Assembly (NCBI RefSeq): GCF_001411495.1
Contig: NZ_CP012981.1
Coordinates: 1,612,001 to 1,676,000, forward strand
Source of the DNA: Burkholderia cepacia ATCC 25416
GTDB taxonomy: Bacteria > Pseudomonadota > Gammaproteobacteria > Burkholderiales > Burkholderiaceae
DNA length: 64,000 nt
Direction: 5' to 3'
The notes beneath the pieces are model-generated. The model was not told where the DNA came from. It did no database searches and worked only from the letters and a program-made list of their open reading frames with translations. Positions 1 to 8,256 of this stretch are shown piece by piece. The position numbers were made by a program, and so were the translations under genes. Numbering within the stretch: the first letter of the stretch is position 1; every line of letters starts with the position of its first letter.

Positions 1-287
1 AGGCGGCGGAGGCGCTCGGGTGCTTCGACATGCTGTTCGTCAACGAGCGCGGCGAGGTGACGGAAGGCGGGCGCTCGAATGTGTTCGTGAAGCTTGACGG
101 CCAGTGGGGAACGCCGCCGCTGGCGTCCGGCGTGCTGCCGGGCGTGATGCGTGGTGTACTGCTCGACGATCCGGCACTAGGCGCAAAAGAGCGTGCGCTG
201 ACGCTCGACGATGTGCTGAACGCGGATGAGTTGATGATCTGCAACGCGTTGCGCGGGCCGATGGTGGCGCGGCTGATTCACGGCTGA
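1..287 (+). CDS. pabB: Aminodeoxychorismate lyase domain, 3' end (PabC-type, probably the C-terminus of fused PabB)
   Basis: Only the last ~94 codons are present; the reading frame is open from base 3 and ends at the TGA at 285-287. The fragment carries the late conserved blocks of fold-type IV PLP enzymes of the PabC group: the stretch around GEVTEGGRSNVFV, then GVLPGVMRG, then LNADELMICNALRG near the end. PabC releases pyruvate from 4-amino-4-deoxychorismate to give p-aminobenzoate for folate. In Burkholderia this domain is commonly fused behind aminodeoxychorismate synthase component I (PabB), hence the symbol, but the N-terminal part lies outside the window, so the fusion is inferred. A folate role fits folK nearby. 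Confidence 0.8.
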   Translation, partial: AAEALGCFDMLFVNERGEVTEGGRSNVFVKLDGQWGTPPLASGVLPGVMRGVLLDDPALGAKERALTLDDVLNADELMICNALRGPMVARLIHG

Positions 288-306
288 ACACCGACCTGAA
301 CGCGGA

Positions 307-756
307 TTATTTCCGCGGCGTACATTGCCAGCTTTGCACGATGGCGTGCCCGTGCCTGTAACGCGCGACGCAAGTCTGTGCCTGTTTGCCGAGCGGCCGT
401 GCGATCACGACGCTCGTATTGCCGTAGTCACATGAGACCCAGTAGTCTTCACGGTTTTCGGCGAGCGACCAGACATAAATGTCGCTCTGGGACTCGGAGC
501 GCGAGCGGTTCGGCAGCAACGAAGTCATCCGGTCCGGTGGCCCCGACCAGAAGGTGACGCTGGCAAGCGGATATGTGCTTTGCGTGTCGAAGTTTTTCCA
601 GCCGTCGGGTGGTTGACCGTCGAGCTGCTGAGTAACGGCGACGCGTGCGGGGCAATCTGTTGTCGCAGCGGACGCAGGTAACGTGATGAGCGGACCGTAT
701 GCGAGCATGGCGATGGCGAGCTGCCGATACGGTGCTTGGCGGATGCGCATCGTCAT
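307..756 (-). CDS. STY0301-family periplasmic protein, candidate T6SS immunity protein
   Basis: A 149-residue protein with a clear Sec signal peptide: basic MTMRIRQAPYR, a hydrophobic stretch, and a likely cut after LPASA, leaving a small periplasmic domain with four cysteines (near DCPAR, VSCDY, QTCVA and WQCTP) that could form two disulfides. The pattern matches what I recall of the STY0301 family. It overlaps the upstream gene (753-1133) by 4 bp, so the two are translationally coupled. A secreted partner next to an amidase-like protein suggests an immunity protein that neutralises that enzyme in the periplasm. The start could be the ATG at 756 or the one at 750. The family call is moderate; the immunity role is inference. 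Confidence 0.62.
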   Translation of the reverse strand: MTMRIRQAPYRQLAIAMLAYGPLITLPASAATTDCPARVAVTQQLDGQPPDGWKNFDTQSTYPLASVTFWSGPPDRMTSLLPNRSRSESQSDIYVWSLAENREDYWVSCDYGNTSVVIARPLGKQAQTCVARYRHGHAIVQSWQCTPRK

Positions 757-1133
757 TTCACGACCGAAAATGCATCGGCGTTATTGCTCGGATCGATGTA
801 ACGGCCATTTTTGTCCTTGCCTTTGAACGGAATGCATCGTCTCTGAATTGCCTTGAGTGAGCGCCATTGTTCAACGACGTAGATACCGCGTACATCCTGG
901 CTCAGATAGAACGCAGCATGATTGCCATGCGATCGGCTTGGGTAGCGATCGTTCTCGAAAGTTGCAATGACGGTCCCGACGCGGATACTCCGGTCGCCCG
1001 CTGCCTTCCTTTCCGGTCGCCAGATGGCGGTGGGGCCGACGGACGTATAAATTTTGACCAGTGCGACGCATTCTCCGTCGCCTGCCAGCTTTTGCCCGAC
1101 GAGGTCAGCTGCCTTTTCATACACATGAGCCAT
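753..1133 (-). CDS. BPSL0067-family protein, candidate Tae2-like peptidoglycan amidase effector
   Basis: A 126-residue protein without signal peptide or membrane segment. It has the layout of a small NlpC/P60-CHAP cysteine amidase: an early Cys in GECVALVKIY (about residue 22) and a later His in HGNHAAFYL (about residue 72), the expected catalytic pair. It resembles the BPSL0067 family and, from memory, the Tae2 group of type VI secretion amidase effectors from Burkholderia thailandensis. It lies upstream of, and overlaps by 4 bp, a secreted STY0301-type protein, as an effector-immunity pair would. No VgrG, Hcp or other T6SS gene is in the window, so it would be an orphan effector. It could also be a non-T6SS CHAP-like enzyme. 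Confidence 0.62.
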   Translation of the reverse strand: MAHVYEKAADLVGQKLAGDGECVALVKIYTSVGPTAIWRPERKAAGDRSIRVGTVIATFENDRYPSRSHGNHAAFYLSQDVRGIYVVEQWRSLKAIQRRCIPFKGKDKNGRYIDPSNNADAFSVVK

Positions 1134-1321
1134 CTTTCACACGCCTTCGATTGACGAAGGCTTGATGGTCGCAGCGACGAAGAAGAGCGGAAATAGGACG
1201 AGTTAGAAAGTACACGTTGTCCGACAATGCAGTATGAGAAACAGCGTACCGCATTGCCGGCCACGTCAGCGAGTGTGCGTCGGCGATCGCCGACAGCGCG
1301 CCCGCGGCGCTGCCCTCCCGA

Positions 1322-2137
1322 TCAGAACGAATGTTCCGCCCCAGGGAACGAACCATCCTTCACCGCGTGCACGTACGCTTCGACGGCCGCCTGAATGTTC
1401 GGCTGACCCTGCATGAAATCCTTCACGAAGCGCGGCCGCTTGCCGGGGAACACGCCGAGCATGTCGTGCAGCACGAGCACCTGACCCGAGCAGTCGACGC
1501 CCGCGCCGATGCCGATCGTCGGAATCTTGAGCATGTGCGTGACTTCGGAGGCGACGAGCGTCGGCACGGCTTCGAGCACGACGAGCTGCGCGCCCGCATC
1601 CTCGATCGCGCGCGCGTCGCGCAGCAACTGGGCAGCACCGGCTTCGGTCTTGCCTTGCACCTTGAAGCCGCCGAACGCGTGCACCGATTGTGGCGTGAGG
1701 CCCACGTGCGCGCATACGGGCACCGCGCGCTCGACGAGGAAGCGGATCGTCTCGGCGAGCCATTCGCCGCCTTCGAGCTTGACCATCTGCGCGCCGGCAC
1801 GCATCAGCTTGACGGCACTCGCGAACGCCTCGGCCGGCGTACCGTACGTGCCGAACGGCAGATCGGCGACGACCAGCGCGCGCGGCTGCGCGCGGGCGAC
1901 ACAGGCGGTGTGATACGCGATGTCGTCGAGCGAGACGGGCAGCGTGGTCGTTTGGCCCTGCAGCACGTTGCCGAGCGAATCGCCGATCAGCAGCACGTCG
2001 ACGCCCGAACGGTCGAGCAGGGCGGCAAAGCTCGCGTCGTAGCAGGTGAGCATCGCGATCTTCTCGCCGGCGACGCGCATTGCCTGCAGCTTGGGCACCG
2101 TGACGGCAGGCCGGCTCGATTCCTGGAGATAGGTCAT
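1322..2137 (-). CDS. panB: 3-methyl-2-oxobutanoate hydroxymethyltransferase
   Basis: PanB, 271 residues, the family's normal length. It transfers a one-carbon unit from methylenetetrahydrofolate to alpha-ketoisovalerate, giving ketopantoate, the first step of pantothenate synthesis in the cytosol. The TIM-barrel signatures are present: [15 protein letters not shown] near residue 33, [13 protein letters not shown] near 50, the metal/substrate block MVKLEGG near 118, and HVGLTPQ near 145. The ATG at 2137 sits 45 bp after the dgk stop, so it is probably the last gene of a folK-dgk-panB run on the minus strand. Nothing unusual is seen. Confidence 0.96.
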   Translation of the reverse strand: MTYLQESSRPAVTVPKLQAMRVAGEKIAMLTCYDASFAALLDRSGVDVLLIGDSLGNVLQGQTTTLPVSLDDIAYHTACVARAQPRALVVADLPFGTYGTPAEAFASAVKLMRAGAQMVKLEGGEWLAETIRFLVERAVPVCAHVGLTPQSVHAFGGFKVQGKTEAGAAQLLRDARAIEDAGAQLVVLEAVPTLVASEVTHMLKIPTIGIGAGVDCSGQVLVLHDMLGVFPGKRPRFVKDFMQGQPNIQAAVEAYVHAVKDGSFPGAEHSF

Positions 2138-2182
2138 GGGAAATCCGGTTCGGATGGGTAAGGAACGACAGGCGAGGACGCG

Positions 2183-2869
2183 TCAGCGCGTCGTCTCGCC
2201 CTTGACGAAGAATTCCTTGCGGCCGCGCATCGTCTCGATGCGCTCGACCAGCAGGGCGAGATCTTCGGGGGAATCCTGCGGGTTCAGGTGTTCCGCGGCG
2301 ACCGTCAGCACCGGCGTGCGGTCGTAGTGGTAGAAGAATTCGTTGTACGCGTCGACGAGCGAGCGCAGGTACGCGTCGCTGATCTGCAGCTCCATCGGCA
2401 GCCCGCGCTTCTGGATGCGCGAGAACAGCACTTCGGGGCTCGCCTGCAGGTAGACGACGAGGTCGGGCGACGGCGCCTGCGGCACGTCCACGTGCGTGGC
2501 GACCGAACGGTAGAGCTGCCACTCGTCTTCCGGCAGGTTCAGCCGCGCGAAGATGTCGTTTTTCTGCGGCATGAAATCGGCGATGACCGGGCGGCCCGTT
2601 TCGAGCGCACCGATCAGCTCGCGGGCCTGCTGCGCACGCTGCAGCGCGAACGACAGCTGCACGGGCAGCGCGTAGCGCGCGGTATCGCGATAGAAGCGTT
2701 CGAGGAACGGGTTGTCCTGCGGGCGCTCGAGCAGCGTCTGCATCGACCAGCGTTCGGCGAGCAGGCGCGCGAGCGTCGTCTTGCCGACGCCGATCGGGCC
2801 TTCGATCACGAGATAGCGGTGCGGGGCGCGCAGGTCGGGCGCAGTGACGGTGAGGGGTGTCGGGGTCAT
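2183..2869 (-). CDS. dgk: Deoxynucleoside kinase family protein (deoxyadenosine/deoxyguanosine kinase type)
   Basis: A 228-residue P-loop kinase of the dNK family (dGK/dAK/dCK). Walker A is EGPIGVGKTTLA near residue 25; the family ERPQDNPFLERFY block follows, then DFMPQKNDIFARLNL and the lid region SRIQKRGLPME. These enzymes phosphorylate deoxynucleosides with ATP; the exact substrate cannot be read from the sequence. The start at 2869 overlaps the folK stop by 4 bp (ATGA), giving translational coupling, and panB follows. The open frame continues upstream inside folK, but the ATG at 2869 gives the normal family N-terminus just before the P-loop. Confidence 0.88.
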   Translation of the reverse strand: MTPTPLTVTAPDLRAPHRYLVIEGPIGVGKTTLARLLAERWSMQTLLERPQDNPFLERFYRDTARYALPVQLSFALQRAQQARELIGALETGRPVIADFMPQKNDIFARLNLPEDEWQLYRSVATHVDVPQAPSPDLVVYLQASPEVLFSRIQKRGLPMELQISDAYLRSLVDAYNEFFYHYDRTPVLTVAAEHLNPQDSPEDLALLVERIETMRGRKEFFVKGETTR

Positions 2870-3408
2870 CGGCAGCGGTTCTTGTCGGCGTCTGCGCTGG
2901 CGGCGAGCGCCTTCTGCATCGGGCACTGGCAGGTCTGCACCTTCTCGACACGCTGATCCGCGACGGCGGCGAGGAAGGTATCGGCACGGCCGCGCGCGGG
3001 AATGTCGAGTGCGGGCTCGATCTCCACGAGCGGCACGAGCGCGAACGCGCGATCGGTGAGGCGCGGGTGCGGGACGATCAGGTCGGGTTCGTCGATCGAG
3101 TCGGCGCCGAACAGCAGGATGTCGAGGTCGAGCGTGCGCGGCGCGTTGCGATACGGGCGCTCGCGGCCGAAGTGATGTTCGATCTTCTGGCAGAGCGCGA
3201 GCAGCTCGCGCGCCGACAGCGTCGTGTCGAGCTTGACGACGCAGTTGTAGTAGTCGTCGCCGCCCGCTTCGAAGGGCGCCGTGCGATACAGGCTCGATTT
3301 GCCGAGGATCGAGATGGTGCGCTGCTGCGCGAGGCACACCACCGCGTCCTTCAGGGTCTGGCGCGCATCGCCGAGATTCGCCCCCAGTCCGATATATGCA
3401 ACCGTCAT
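2866..3408 (-). CDS. folK: 2-amino-4-hydroxy-6-hydroxymethyldihydropteridine diphosphokinase
   Basis: HPPK, 180 residues. It transfers pyrophosphate from ATP to 6-hydroxymethyl-7,8-dihydropterin in folate synthesis. Hallmarks are IGLGANLGDARQTL at the N-terminus (residues 6-19), SSLYRTAPFEAGG near 38-50, and the metal-binding APRTLDLDILLFG followed by VPHPRLTDRAFAL near residues 90-125. The tail after about residue 155 is basic and cysteine-containing and does not look conserved. The 3' end overlaps the downstream kinase gene by 4 bp; pcnB lies 35 bp upstream on the same strand, consistent with a pcnB-folK-dgk-panB run. Confidence 0.96.
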   Translation of the reverse strand: MTVAYIGLGANLGDARQTLKDAVVCLAQQRTISILGKSSLYRTAPFEAGGDDYYNCVVKLDTTLSARELLALCQKIEHHFGRERPYRNAPRTLDLDILLFGADSIDEPDLIVPHPRLTDRAFALVPLVEIEPALDIPARGRADTFLAAVADQRVEKVQTCQCPMQKALAASADADKNRCR

Positions 3409-3443
3409 GGCATCACTTCCTACGTCGTTCGCCGTCGTGCGCG

Positions 3444-4979
3444 TCAGTCGTCGGAACCGCCCGAGGTGTCCGGTGCCTGCTCGGCGGCACCTTCACCCGG
3501 CTTGCGGTTTCGCGCACCGCCGCGGCGGCGCCGCTTGCGGGGCGATTTTTCCTTCGAGCCGCCCTGCGTGAGCAATGCCTCGCGAGCGGCCGCGTCGCCT
3601 TCGATGAAATCCGTCCACCACTGTCCGACTTCCGCATCGAGCTCGCCGGATTCGCAGCGTAACAGGAGGAAATCATACCCCGCTCTAAACCTTTGGTGTT
3701 CCAGCAGCCTCATCGCGCTGCGGCCCGAGCGTTTCTCGAGGCGCAGCTGCAGGCCCCAGATCTCGCGCATGTCGGCCGAGTAGCGCTTGTGGATCGCGAG
3801 TTTCTCGGTCTGCATGTCGAGCACGTCGTCCATCGCGCGATGGAGCGCCGGCACCGGGATTTCGCCTTCGGCCGTGTATTGCTCGAAGCGCTGGCGCATG
3901 TCGTGCCACAGCAGCGTCGCGAACAGGAAGCCCGGCGATACCGTCTTGCCGGCGCGCACGCGCGCGTCGGTGTTGTTCAGCGCGAGCGTGATGAACTTTT
4001 CGCCCTGCGGCTGTTCGAGCACGACGTCGAGCAGCGGCAGCAGCCCGTGATGCAGACCCTCCTTGCGCAGCTGCTTCAGGCACGCGAGCGCGTGGCCCGA
4101 CAGCAGCAGCTTCAGCATTTCGTCGAACAGGCGCGCCGCCGGCACGTTGTTGATCAGGTCGGCGAGCGCGTTGATCGGCTCGCGCGTGTGCGGCTCGATC
4201 TCGAAACCGAGCTTCGCCGCGAAGCGCACGACGCGCAGCATCCGCACCGGATCCTCGCGGAAGCGCGTGGCCGGATCGCCGATCATCCGCAACAGGCGGG
4301 CGCGCACGTCGGCCATCCCGTCGTGGTAGTCGAGCACCGTCTGCGTCGACGGGTCGTAGTACATCGCGTTGATCGTGAAGTCGCGACGTGCGGCGTCTTC
4401 GTGCTGCTCGCCCCACACGTTGTCGCGCAGCACGCGGCCGCTCGCGTCGACTGCATGGGTGCGGCGATCGAGTTCGTCGCGCTTCAGGCGCTTCGGCGGC
4501 TCGGCAGCGGCCGCCTCGGGCGGCGCATCGACCAGCGCGCGGAACGTCGACACCTCGATCAGCTCCTGGCCGAACTGCACGTGGACGATCTGGAAGCGGC
4601 GGCCGATCAGGCGCGCGCGGCGGAACAGGCGCTGAACTTCGGTGGGCGTTGCATCGGTCGCGACGTCGAAGTCCTTCGGCGCGATGCCGAGCAGCAGGTC
4701 GCGTACCGCACCGCCGACGATGAAGGCGCGGAAGCCCGCCTGCTGCAGCGTGTCGGTCACGCGCACGGCATTCTTCGAGATCAGCGCCGGGTTGATGCCG
4801 TGCACGCTGGCCGGCACGACGGTCGGCTCATGGTTGCTGCGCGGCTTTTTCGTGCCGCCGCGGGCGCCTTTCGGGGCACGCGGGGTAGCAGGGGCCGCTT
4901 CGTCGGCCGGAGCCGCTGCGGGAGAGGTTTGCTCGGTTTCGTCCTGGCCGAGCAGTTTGCGAATGAATTTTTTGATCAC
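3444..4979 (-). CDS. pcnB: Poly(A) polymerase I
   Basis: PcnB, 511 residues, a class II nucleotidyltransferase that adds 3' poly(A) tails to RNA and so promotes decay. The catalytic head has FIVGGAVRDLLLG near residue 85 followed by KDFDVATDATP, whose DxD carboxylates bind metal. RRFQIVHVQFG and RRDFTINAMYYD follow, then the RNA-binding core with RMLRVVRFAAKLGF. The C-terminus (about residue 470 on) is basic (KSPRKRRRRGGARNRK), as usual for bacterial poly(A) polymerases rather than CCA-adding enzymes; the length also favours PcnB. The N-terminal 60 residues are a low-complexity Ala/Pro/Lys extension. The HAD gene ends 6 bp from the start codon. Confidence 0.95.
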   Translation of the reverse strand: MIKKFIRKLLGQDETEQTSPAAAPADEAAPATPRAPKGARGGTKKPRSNHEPTVVPASVHGINPALISKNAVRVTDTLQQAGFRAFIVGGAVRDLLLGIAPKDFDVATDATPTEVQRLFRRARLIGRRFQIVHVQFGQELIEVSTFRALVDAPPEAAAAEPPKRLKRDELDRRTHAVDASGRVLRDNVWGEQHEDAARRDFTINAMYYDPSTQTVLDYHDGMADVRARLLRMIGDPATRFREDPVRMLRVVRFAAKLGFEIEPHTREPINALADLINNVPAARLFDEMLKLLLSGHALACLKQLRKEGLHHGLLPLLDVVLEQPQGEKFITLALNNTDARVRAGKTVSPGFLFATLLWHDMRQRFEQYTAEGEIPVPALHRAMDDVLDMQTEKLAIHKRYSADMREIWGLQLRLEKRSGRSAMRLLEHQRFRAGYDFLLLRCESGELDAEVGQWWTDFIEGDAAAREALLTQGGSKEKSPRKRRRRGGARNRKPGEGAAEQAPDTSGGSDD

Positions 4980-4984
4980 GACGT

Positions 4985-5662
4985 TCAGAAGAGATCGAGG
5001 ATGCGCCAGCCGCGGTTGCTTGCATGCGCGCGCAGCGTGTCGTCAGGGTTGGTCGCGATCGGGTCGGTGACTTTCTCGAGCAACGGGATGTCGTTGTGCG
5101 AGTCGCTGTAGAAGTAGGTGTGCGTGAAGTCGCTCCATTGCTTGCCGAGCGACGCGAGCCACGCTTCGGTCCGCACGATCTTGCCTTCGCGATAGCTCGG
5201 CGTGCCGGTCGGCCGGCCCGTGTACGGCGAATCGGGATGCCCGTCGGTCGTCTCGACCTCGCAGGCGATCAGCGTGTCGACGCCGAACGCGGTGGCGATC
5301 GGGCGCGTGATGAATTCGTTGGTCGCCGTCACGACGCAGCACAGGTCGCCCGCATCGAGGTGCTTGCGCACGAGTTCGAGCGCGGCGGGCGTCATTGCGG
5401 GCCGGATCACCTCGTGCATGTACTGCTCGTGCCATTGCGCGAGCCGCGCACGCGAATACTTCGCGAGCGGCGTGAGCATCGCCGTGAGGTACGCGTGGAT
5501 GTCGAGCTTGCCGGCCTTGTAGTCGGCGAAGAACTGGTCGTTCTGACGCGAGAAGCTTTCCGCGTCGACGATGCCGAGCTTCACCATGAAGCGGCCCCAT
5601 TCGTGGTCGCTATCGGTCGGGATCAGCGTGTGATCGAGGTCAAAGAGTGCCAGATTAGTCAT
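4985..5662 (-). CDS. HAD-superfamily subfamily IB phosphatase (SerB-like)
   Basis: A 225-residue HAD hydrolase. Motif I is FDLDHTLIP at residues 7-15, with the nucleophile Asp8 and acid/base Asp10. The motif II region is CCVVTATNEFITRPIA (T as the phosphate-binding residue), and motif III/IV is FYSDSHNDIPLLE near residue 185. This is the phosphoserine-phosphatase-like IB group; its physiological substrate is unknown. The ATG at 5662 gives the usual N-terminus directly before motif I; the longer open frame upstream belongs to antisense reading of hda. It sits between hda and pcnB on the minus strand, spacing 11 and 5 bp, so probably one transcript. Confidence 0.9.
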   Translation of the reverse strand: MTNLALFDLDHTLIPTDSDHEWGRFMVKLGIVDAESFSRQNDQFFADYKAGKLDIHAYLTAMLTPLAKYSRARLAQWHEQYMHEVIRPAMTPAALELVRKHLDAGDLCCVVTATNEFITRPIATAFGVDTLIACEVETTDGHPDSPYTGRPTGTPSYREGKIVRTEAWLASLGKQWSDFTHTYFYSDSHNDIPLLEKVTDPIATNPDDTLRAHASNRGWRILDLF

Positions 5663-5673
5663 GGAAGCGCATT

Positions 5674-6408
5674 TTACTCGAAGCGGTTCGGGCCCGTGCC
5701 CGGTGGGGTGATGTCGTCGCCGGGACGCGCCAGCATGCGGCGCAGCAACGGCAGCGTGACGGCGCGTTTCTGCTCGAGCGAGAAGCGGTCGAGCGCGTCG
5801 AGCAGCGCCATCAGGCTCGGCATGTCGCGGCGGAAATGGGTCAGCAGGTAGGCGGCGATGTCGTCGGTGAGCGCGATCCCGCGTTCCTTCGCCGCGAGCT
5901 TGAGCACGGCGATCTTGCCGGCATCGGACGGCGGCGACAGGTGGAACACGAGCCCCCAGCCGAGGCGCGTGCGGAGATCCTCGCGCACGTCGAGCGCGAG
6001 CGGCGCCGCGGGGCCCGCCGCGACGAACGCGCTCGACGGGTGCGCGCGCACTTCGTTGAACAGGTTGAACAGCGCGACCTGCTGCGTGTCGCTCATCCGG
6101 TCGCAGTCGTCGATCGCGTAGATGCCGATGCGCGGGTCGAACGTGAACGCGCCGAGCGGGCTTTGCGGTGTGAGATAACGCGCATAGCCGTACGAGGCGT
6201 CGCTCACGAGCGCCTGCAGCAGATGGGTGCGGCCGCATCCGGGCTCGCCCCAGATATAGAACGACCGGTCCGGCACGGGGCCCGCCGCGAGCGCGAGGTC
6301 GAGCTTCTGCAGGCGCGAGATGAGCTCGTCGTTCTCCTCGTTCATGATGAAGTTGTCGAACGTGGCGGGCGGCGGCGTGCCGAGATCGAGCGTCAGTTGA
6401 CGGGACAC
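5674..6408 (-). CDS. hda: DnaA-inactivation protein Hda
   Basis: Hda, 244 residues, a AAA+ homologue of the DnaA ATPase domain. With the sliding clamp it stimulates ATP hydrolysis on DnaA and so prevents re-initiation. The clamp-binding peptide SRQLTLDL is at the very N-terminus, followed by TFDNFI. The Walker A region is GEPGCGRTHLL near residue 50, with Arg in place of the usual Lys, as is common in Hda. The Walker B region is YAIDDCDRM, and LRTRLGWGL carries the arginine-finger segment. I chose the GTG at 6408 because it puts the clamp motif at the N-terminus; an in-frame ATG at 6459 would add 17 unconserved residues. Confidence 0.92.
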   Translation of the reverse strand: MSRQLTLDLGTPPPATFDNFIMNEENDELISRLQKLDLALAAGPVPDRSFYIWGEPGCGRTHLLQALVSDASYGYARYLTPQSPLGAFTFDPRIGIYAIDDCDRMSDTQQVALFNLFNEVRAHPSSAFVAAGPAAPLALDVREDLRTRLGWGLVFHLSPPSDAGKIAVLKLAAKERGIALTDDIAAYLLTHFRRDMPSLMALLDALDRFSLEQKRAVTLPLLRRMLARPGDDITPPGTGPNRFE

Positions 6409-6620
6409 AACAGTCACAATGCGGGTCGGTTGAAAATACGCGTGCCGTACGCCGGGCACGCGCCGGGAACTGCGCCTTCGCGGGCTTCACGCGCGCCCGC
6501 ACGCACGGCGCCACGCCGGTTTCGGCGCGGTTCGCTCGGCGATGAAAACGGGGACGTGTTGACCAAGATGCAATCCCTGACGATTCGGTGCTGGGAATTC
6601 CGGCCAACGGGCCGGCTTCG

Positions 6621-6639
6621 GGTAAAATCGCATTTTACC
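6621..6639. promoter_or_regulatory. Perfect 8-3-8 palindrome overlapping a probable purM -10 box
   Basis: GGTAAAATCGCATTTTACC is a perfect inverted repeat (arms of 8, spacer CGC) 20 bp before the purM ATG. TAAAAT at 6623-6628 looks like a sigma-70 -10 hexamer; no good -35 box was found. The palindrome could be an operator or a 5'-leader hairpin. It does not match the E. coli PurR box. Confidence 0.4.
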
Positions 6640-6658
6640 GACCTTCTCGCATTCCCCC

Positions 6659-7714
6659 ATGAATCCTCCGAAATCCGCTCCCGACGCCCAAGGTCTGTCC
6701 TATCGCGACGCAGGCGTCGACATCGACGCGGGCGACGCGCTCATCGACAAGATCAAGCCTTTTGCGAAGAAAACCCTGCGCGACGGCGTGCTCGGCGGCA
6801 TCGGCGGGTTCGGCGCGCTGTTCGAAGTACCGAAGAAGTACAAGGAGCCCGTGCTCGTGTCGGGCACCGACGGCGTGGGCACCAAGCTCAAGCTGGCCTT
6901 TCATCTGAACAAACACGACACCGTCGGCCAGGATCTCGTCGCGATGAGCGTGAACGACATCCTCGTGCAGGGCGCCGAGCCGCTGTTCTTCCTCGACTAC
7001 TTCGCGTGCGGCAAGCTCGACGTCGATACCGCGGCAACGGTCGTCAAGGGCATCGCGCAGGGTTGCGAACTGTCCGGCTGCGCGCTGATCGGCGGTGAAA
7101 CGGCCGAAATGCCGGGCATGTACCCGGACGGCGAATACGACCTGGCCGGCTTCGCGGTCGGCGCGGTCGAGAAGAGCAAGATCATCGACGGCAGCACGAT
7201 CGCCGAGGGCGACGTGGTGCTGGGCCTCGCATCGAGCGGCATCCACTCGAACGGTTTCTCGCTCGTGCGCAAGATCATCGAGCGCGCGAACCCCGACCTG
7301 TCGGCCGATTTCCACGGCCGCTCGCTCGCCGACGCGCTGATGGCACCCACGCGCATCTACGTGAAGCCGCTGCTCGCGCTGATGCAGAAGCTGTCGGTGA
7401 AGGGCATGGCGCACATCACCGGCGGCGGCCTCGTCGAGAACATTCCGCGCGTGCTGCGCGAAGGCCTCACCGCCGAGCTCGACCAGAACGCGTGGCCGCT
7501 GCCGCCGCTGTTCAAGTGGCTGCAGGAGCACGGCGGCGTCGCCGACGCGGAAATGCACCGCGTGTTCAACTGCGGGATCGGCATGGCCGTGATCGTTTCG
7601 GCGGCCGATGCCGACGCAGCGATCGCCGACCTGACCGCCGCCGGCGAACAGGTGTGGAAGATCGGCACCGTGCGTGCGACCCGCGAAGGCGAGGCGCAGA
7701 CCGTCGTGGTCTGA
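6659..7714 (+). CDS. purM: Phosphoribosylformylglycinamidine cyclo-ligase (AIR synthetase)
   Basis: PurM, 351 residues, closes the imidazole ring of FGAM with ATP to give AIR in purine synthesis. Family marks are [17 protein letters not shown] at the N-terminus, [15 protein letters not shown] near residue 65 and [23 protein letters not shown] near 98. [11 protein letters not shown] near 145 and [15 protein letters not shown] near 252 complete the set. Divergent from hda; the 250 bp between them hold the promoter region with a palindrome at 6621-6639. A strong terminator follows at 7742. Confidence 0.97.
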   Translation: MNPPKSAPDAQGLSYRDAGVDIDAGDALIDKIKPFAKKTLRDGVLGGIGGFGALFEVPKKYKEPVLVSGTDGVGTKLKLAFHLNKHDTVGQDLVAMSVNDILVQGAEPLFFLDYFACGKLDVDTAATVVKGIAQGCELSGCALIGGETAEMPGMYPDGEYDLAGFAVGAVEKSKIIDGSTIAEGDVVLGLASSGIHSNGFSLVRKIIERANPDLSADFHGRSLADALMAPTRIYVKPLLALMQKLSVKGMAHITGGGLVENIPRVLREGLTAELDQNAWPLPPLFKWLQEHGGVADAEMHRVFNCGIGMAVIVSAADADAAIADLTAAGEQVWKIGTVRATREGEAQTVVV

Positions 7715-7741
7715 CGCACGGCCGCAGCAGATGCAGCAAGG

Positions 7742-7778
7742 AAAGCCGCCCGGAGTCGATCCGGGCGGCTTTTTTTTT
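7742..7778 (+). terminator. Rho-independent terminator after purM
   Basis: AAAGCCGCCCGG, loop AGTCGAT, CCGGGCGGCTTT, then a run of T: a 12-bp GC-rich stem with poly-T tail, 28 bp after the purM stop codon. Confidence 0.92.
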
Positions 7779-7826
7779 CGGGCGCCGCGCGGCGTACGGG
7801 CGCGCGCCGATGAAGGAGGAGCGACG

Positions 7827-8222
7827 ATGACCGAAGACGAACGCGCGATCCGTGAGCTCGTGGACAACTGGTTCGTATCGAGCCGCCGCGGCGACCTGGC
7901 GACCGTGCTCGACCTGATCGCCGACGACGCGATCTTCATGGTGGCCGGCAGGCCGCCGTTCGACAAGGCGGCGTTTGCGGCCGCATCGCGTGACGCGAAC
8001 GCCGGGGGCGGGCCCGCGCCGACGATCGACGGCCGTTACCGGATCGACGAACTGCGCGTGCTGGGCGACTGGGCGTACATGCGCAATTTCATCGAGATCG
8101 AGGCGACTCCGCCGGGCGGCGAGACGATCCGCCGTTCGGGCCATACGCTGACGATCTTCCGCAAGGCCGACGGCCGCTGGCAGCTCGTCCGCGATGCCAA
8201 TCTCGTGACGCTCGCGCATTGA
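7827..8222 (+). CDS. NTF2-like (SnoaL/SgcJ-type, DUF4440) protein
   Basis: A 131-residue cytosolic protein with the cone-shaped NTF2-like fold pattern: helical start EDERAIRELVDNWFVSSRRGDLATVLDLIADDAIFMVAG, then alternating strands ending in RRSGHTLTIFRKADGRWQLVRDANLV. Members act as small dehydratases, isomerases or ligand-binding proteins; no function can be assigned. The ATG at 7827 is preceded by AAGGAGGA, an excellent ribosome binding site, which fixes the start although the frame is open further upstream. It stands alone after the purM terminator and converges with the tetA-like gene. Confidence 0.85.
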   Translation: MTEDERAIRELVDNWFVSSRRGDLATVLDLIADDAIFMVAGRPPFDKAAFAAASRDANAGGGPAPTIDGRYRIDELRVLGDWAYMRNFIEIEATPPGGETIRRSGHTLTIFRKADGRWQLVRDANLVTLAH

Positions 8223-8256
8223 GCACGGCGGCGGGCGCGACGGTGCCGGCCGGCGC

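Noticed and set aside
3693..5111. A 1.4 kb plus-strand open frame opposite pcnB
   Set aside because: pcnB on the minus strand has all catalytic motifs; the opposite frame is low in hydrophobic residues and has no domain.
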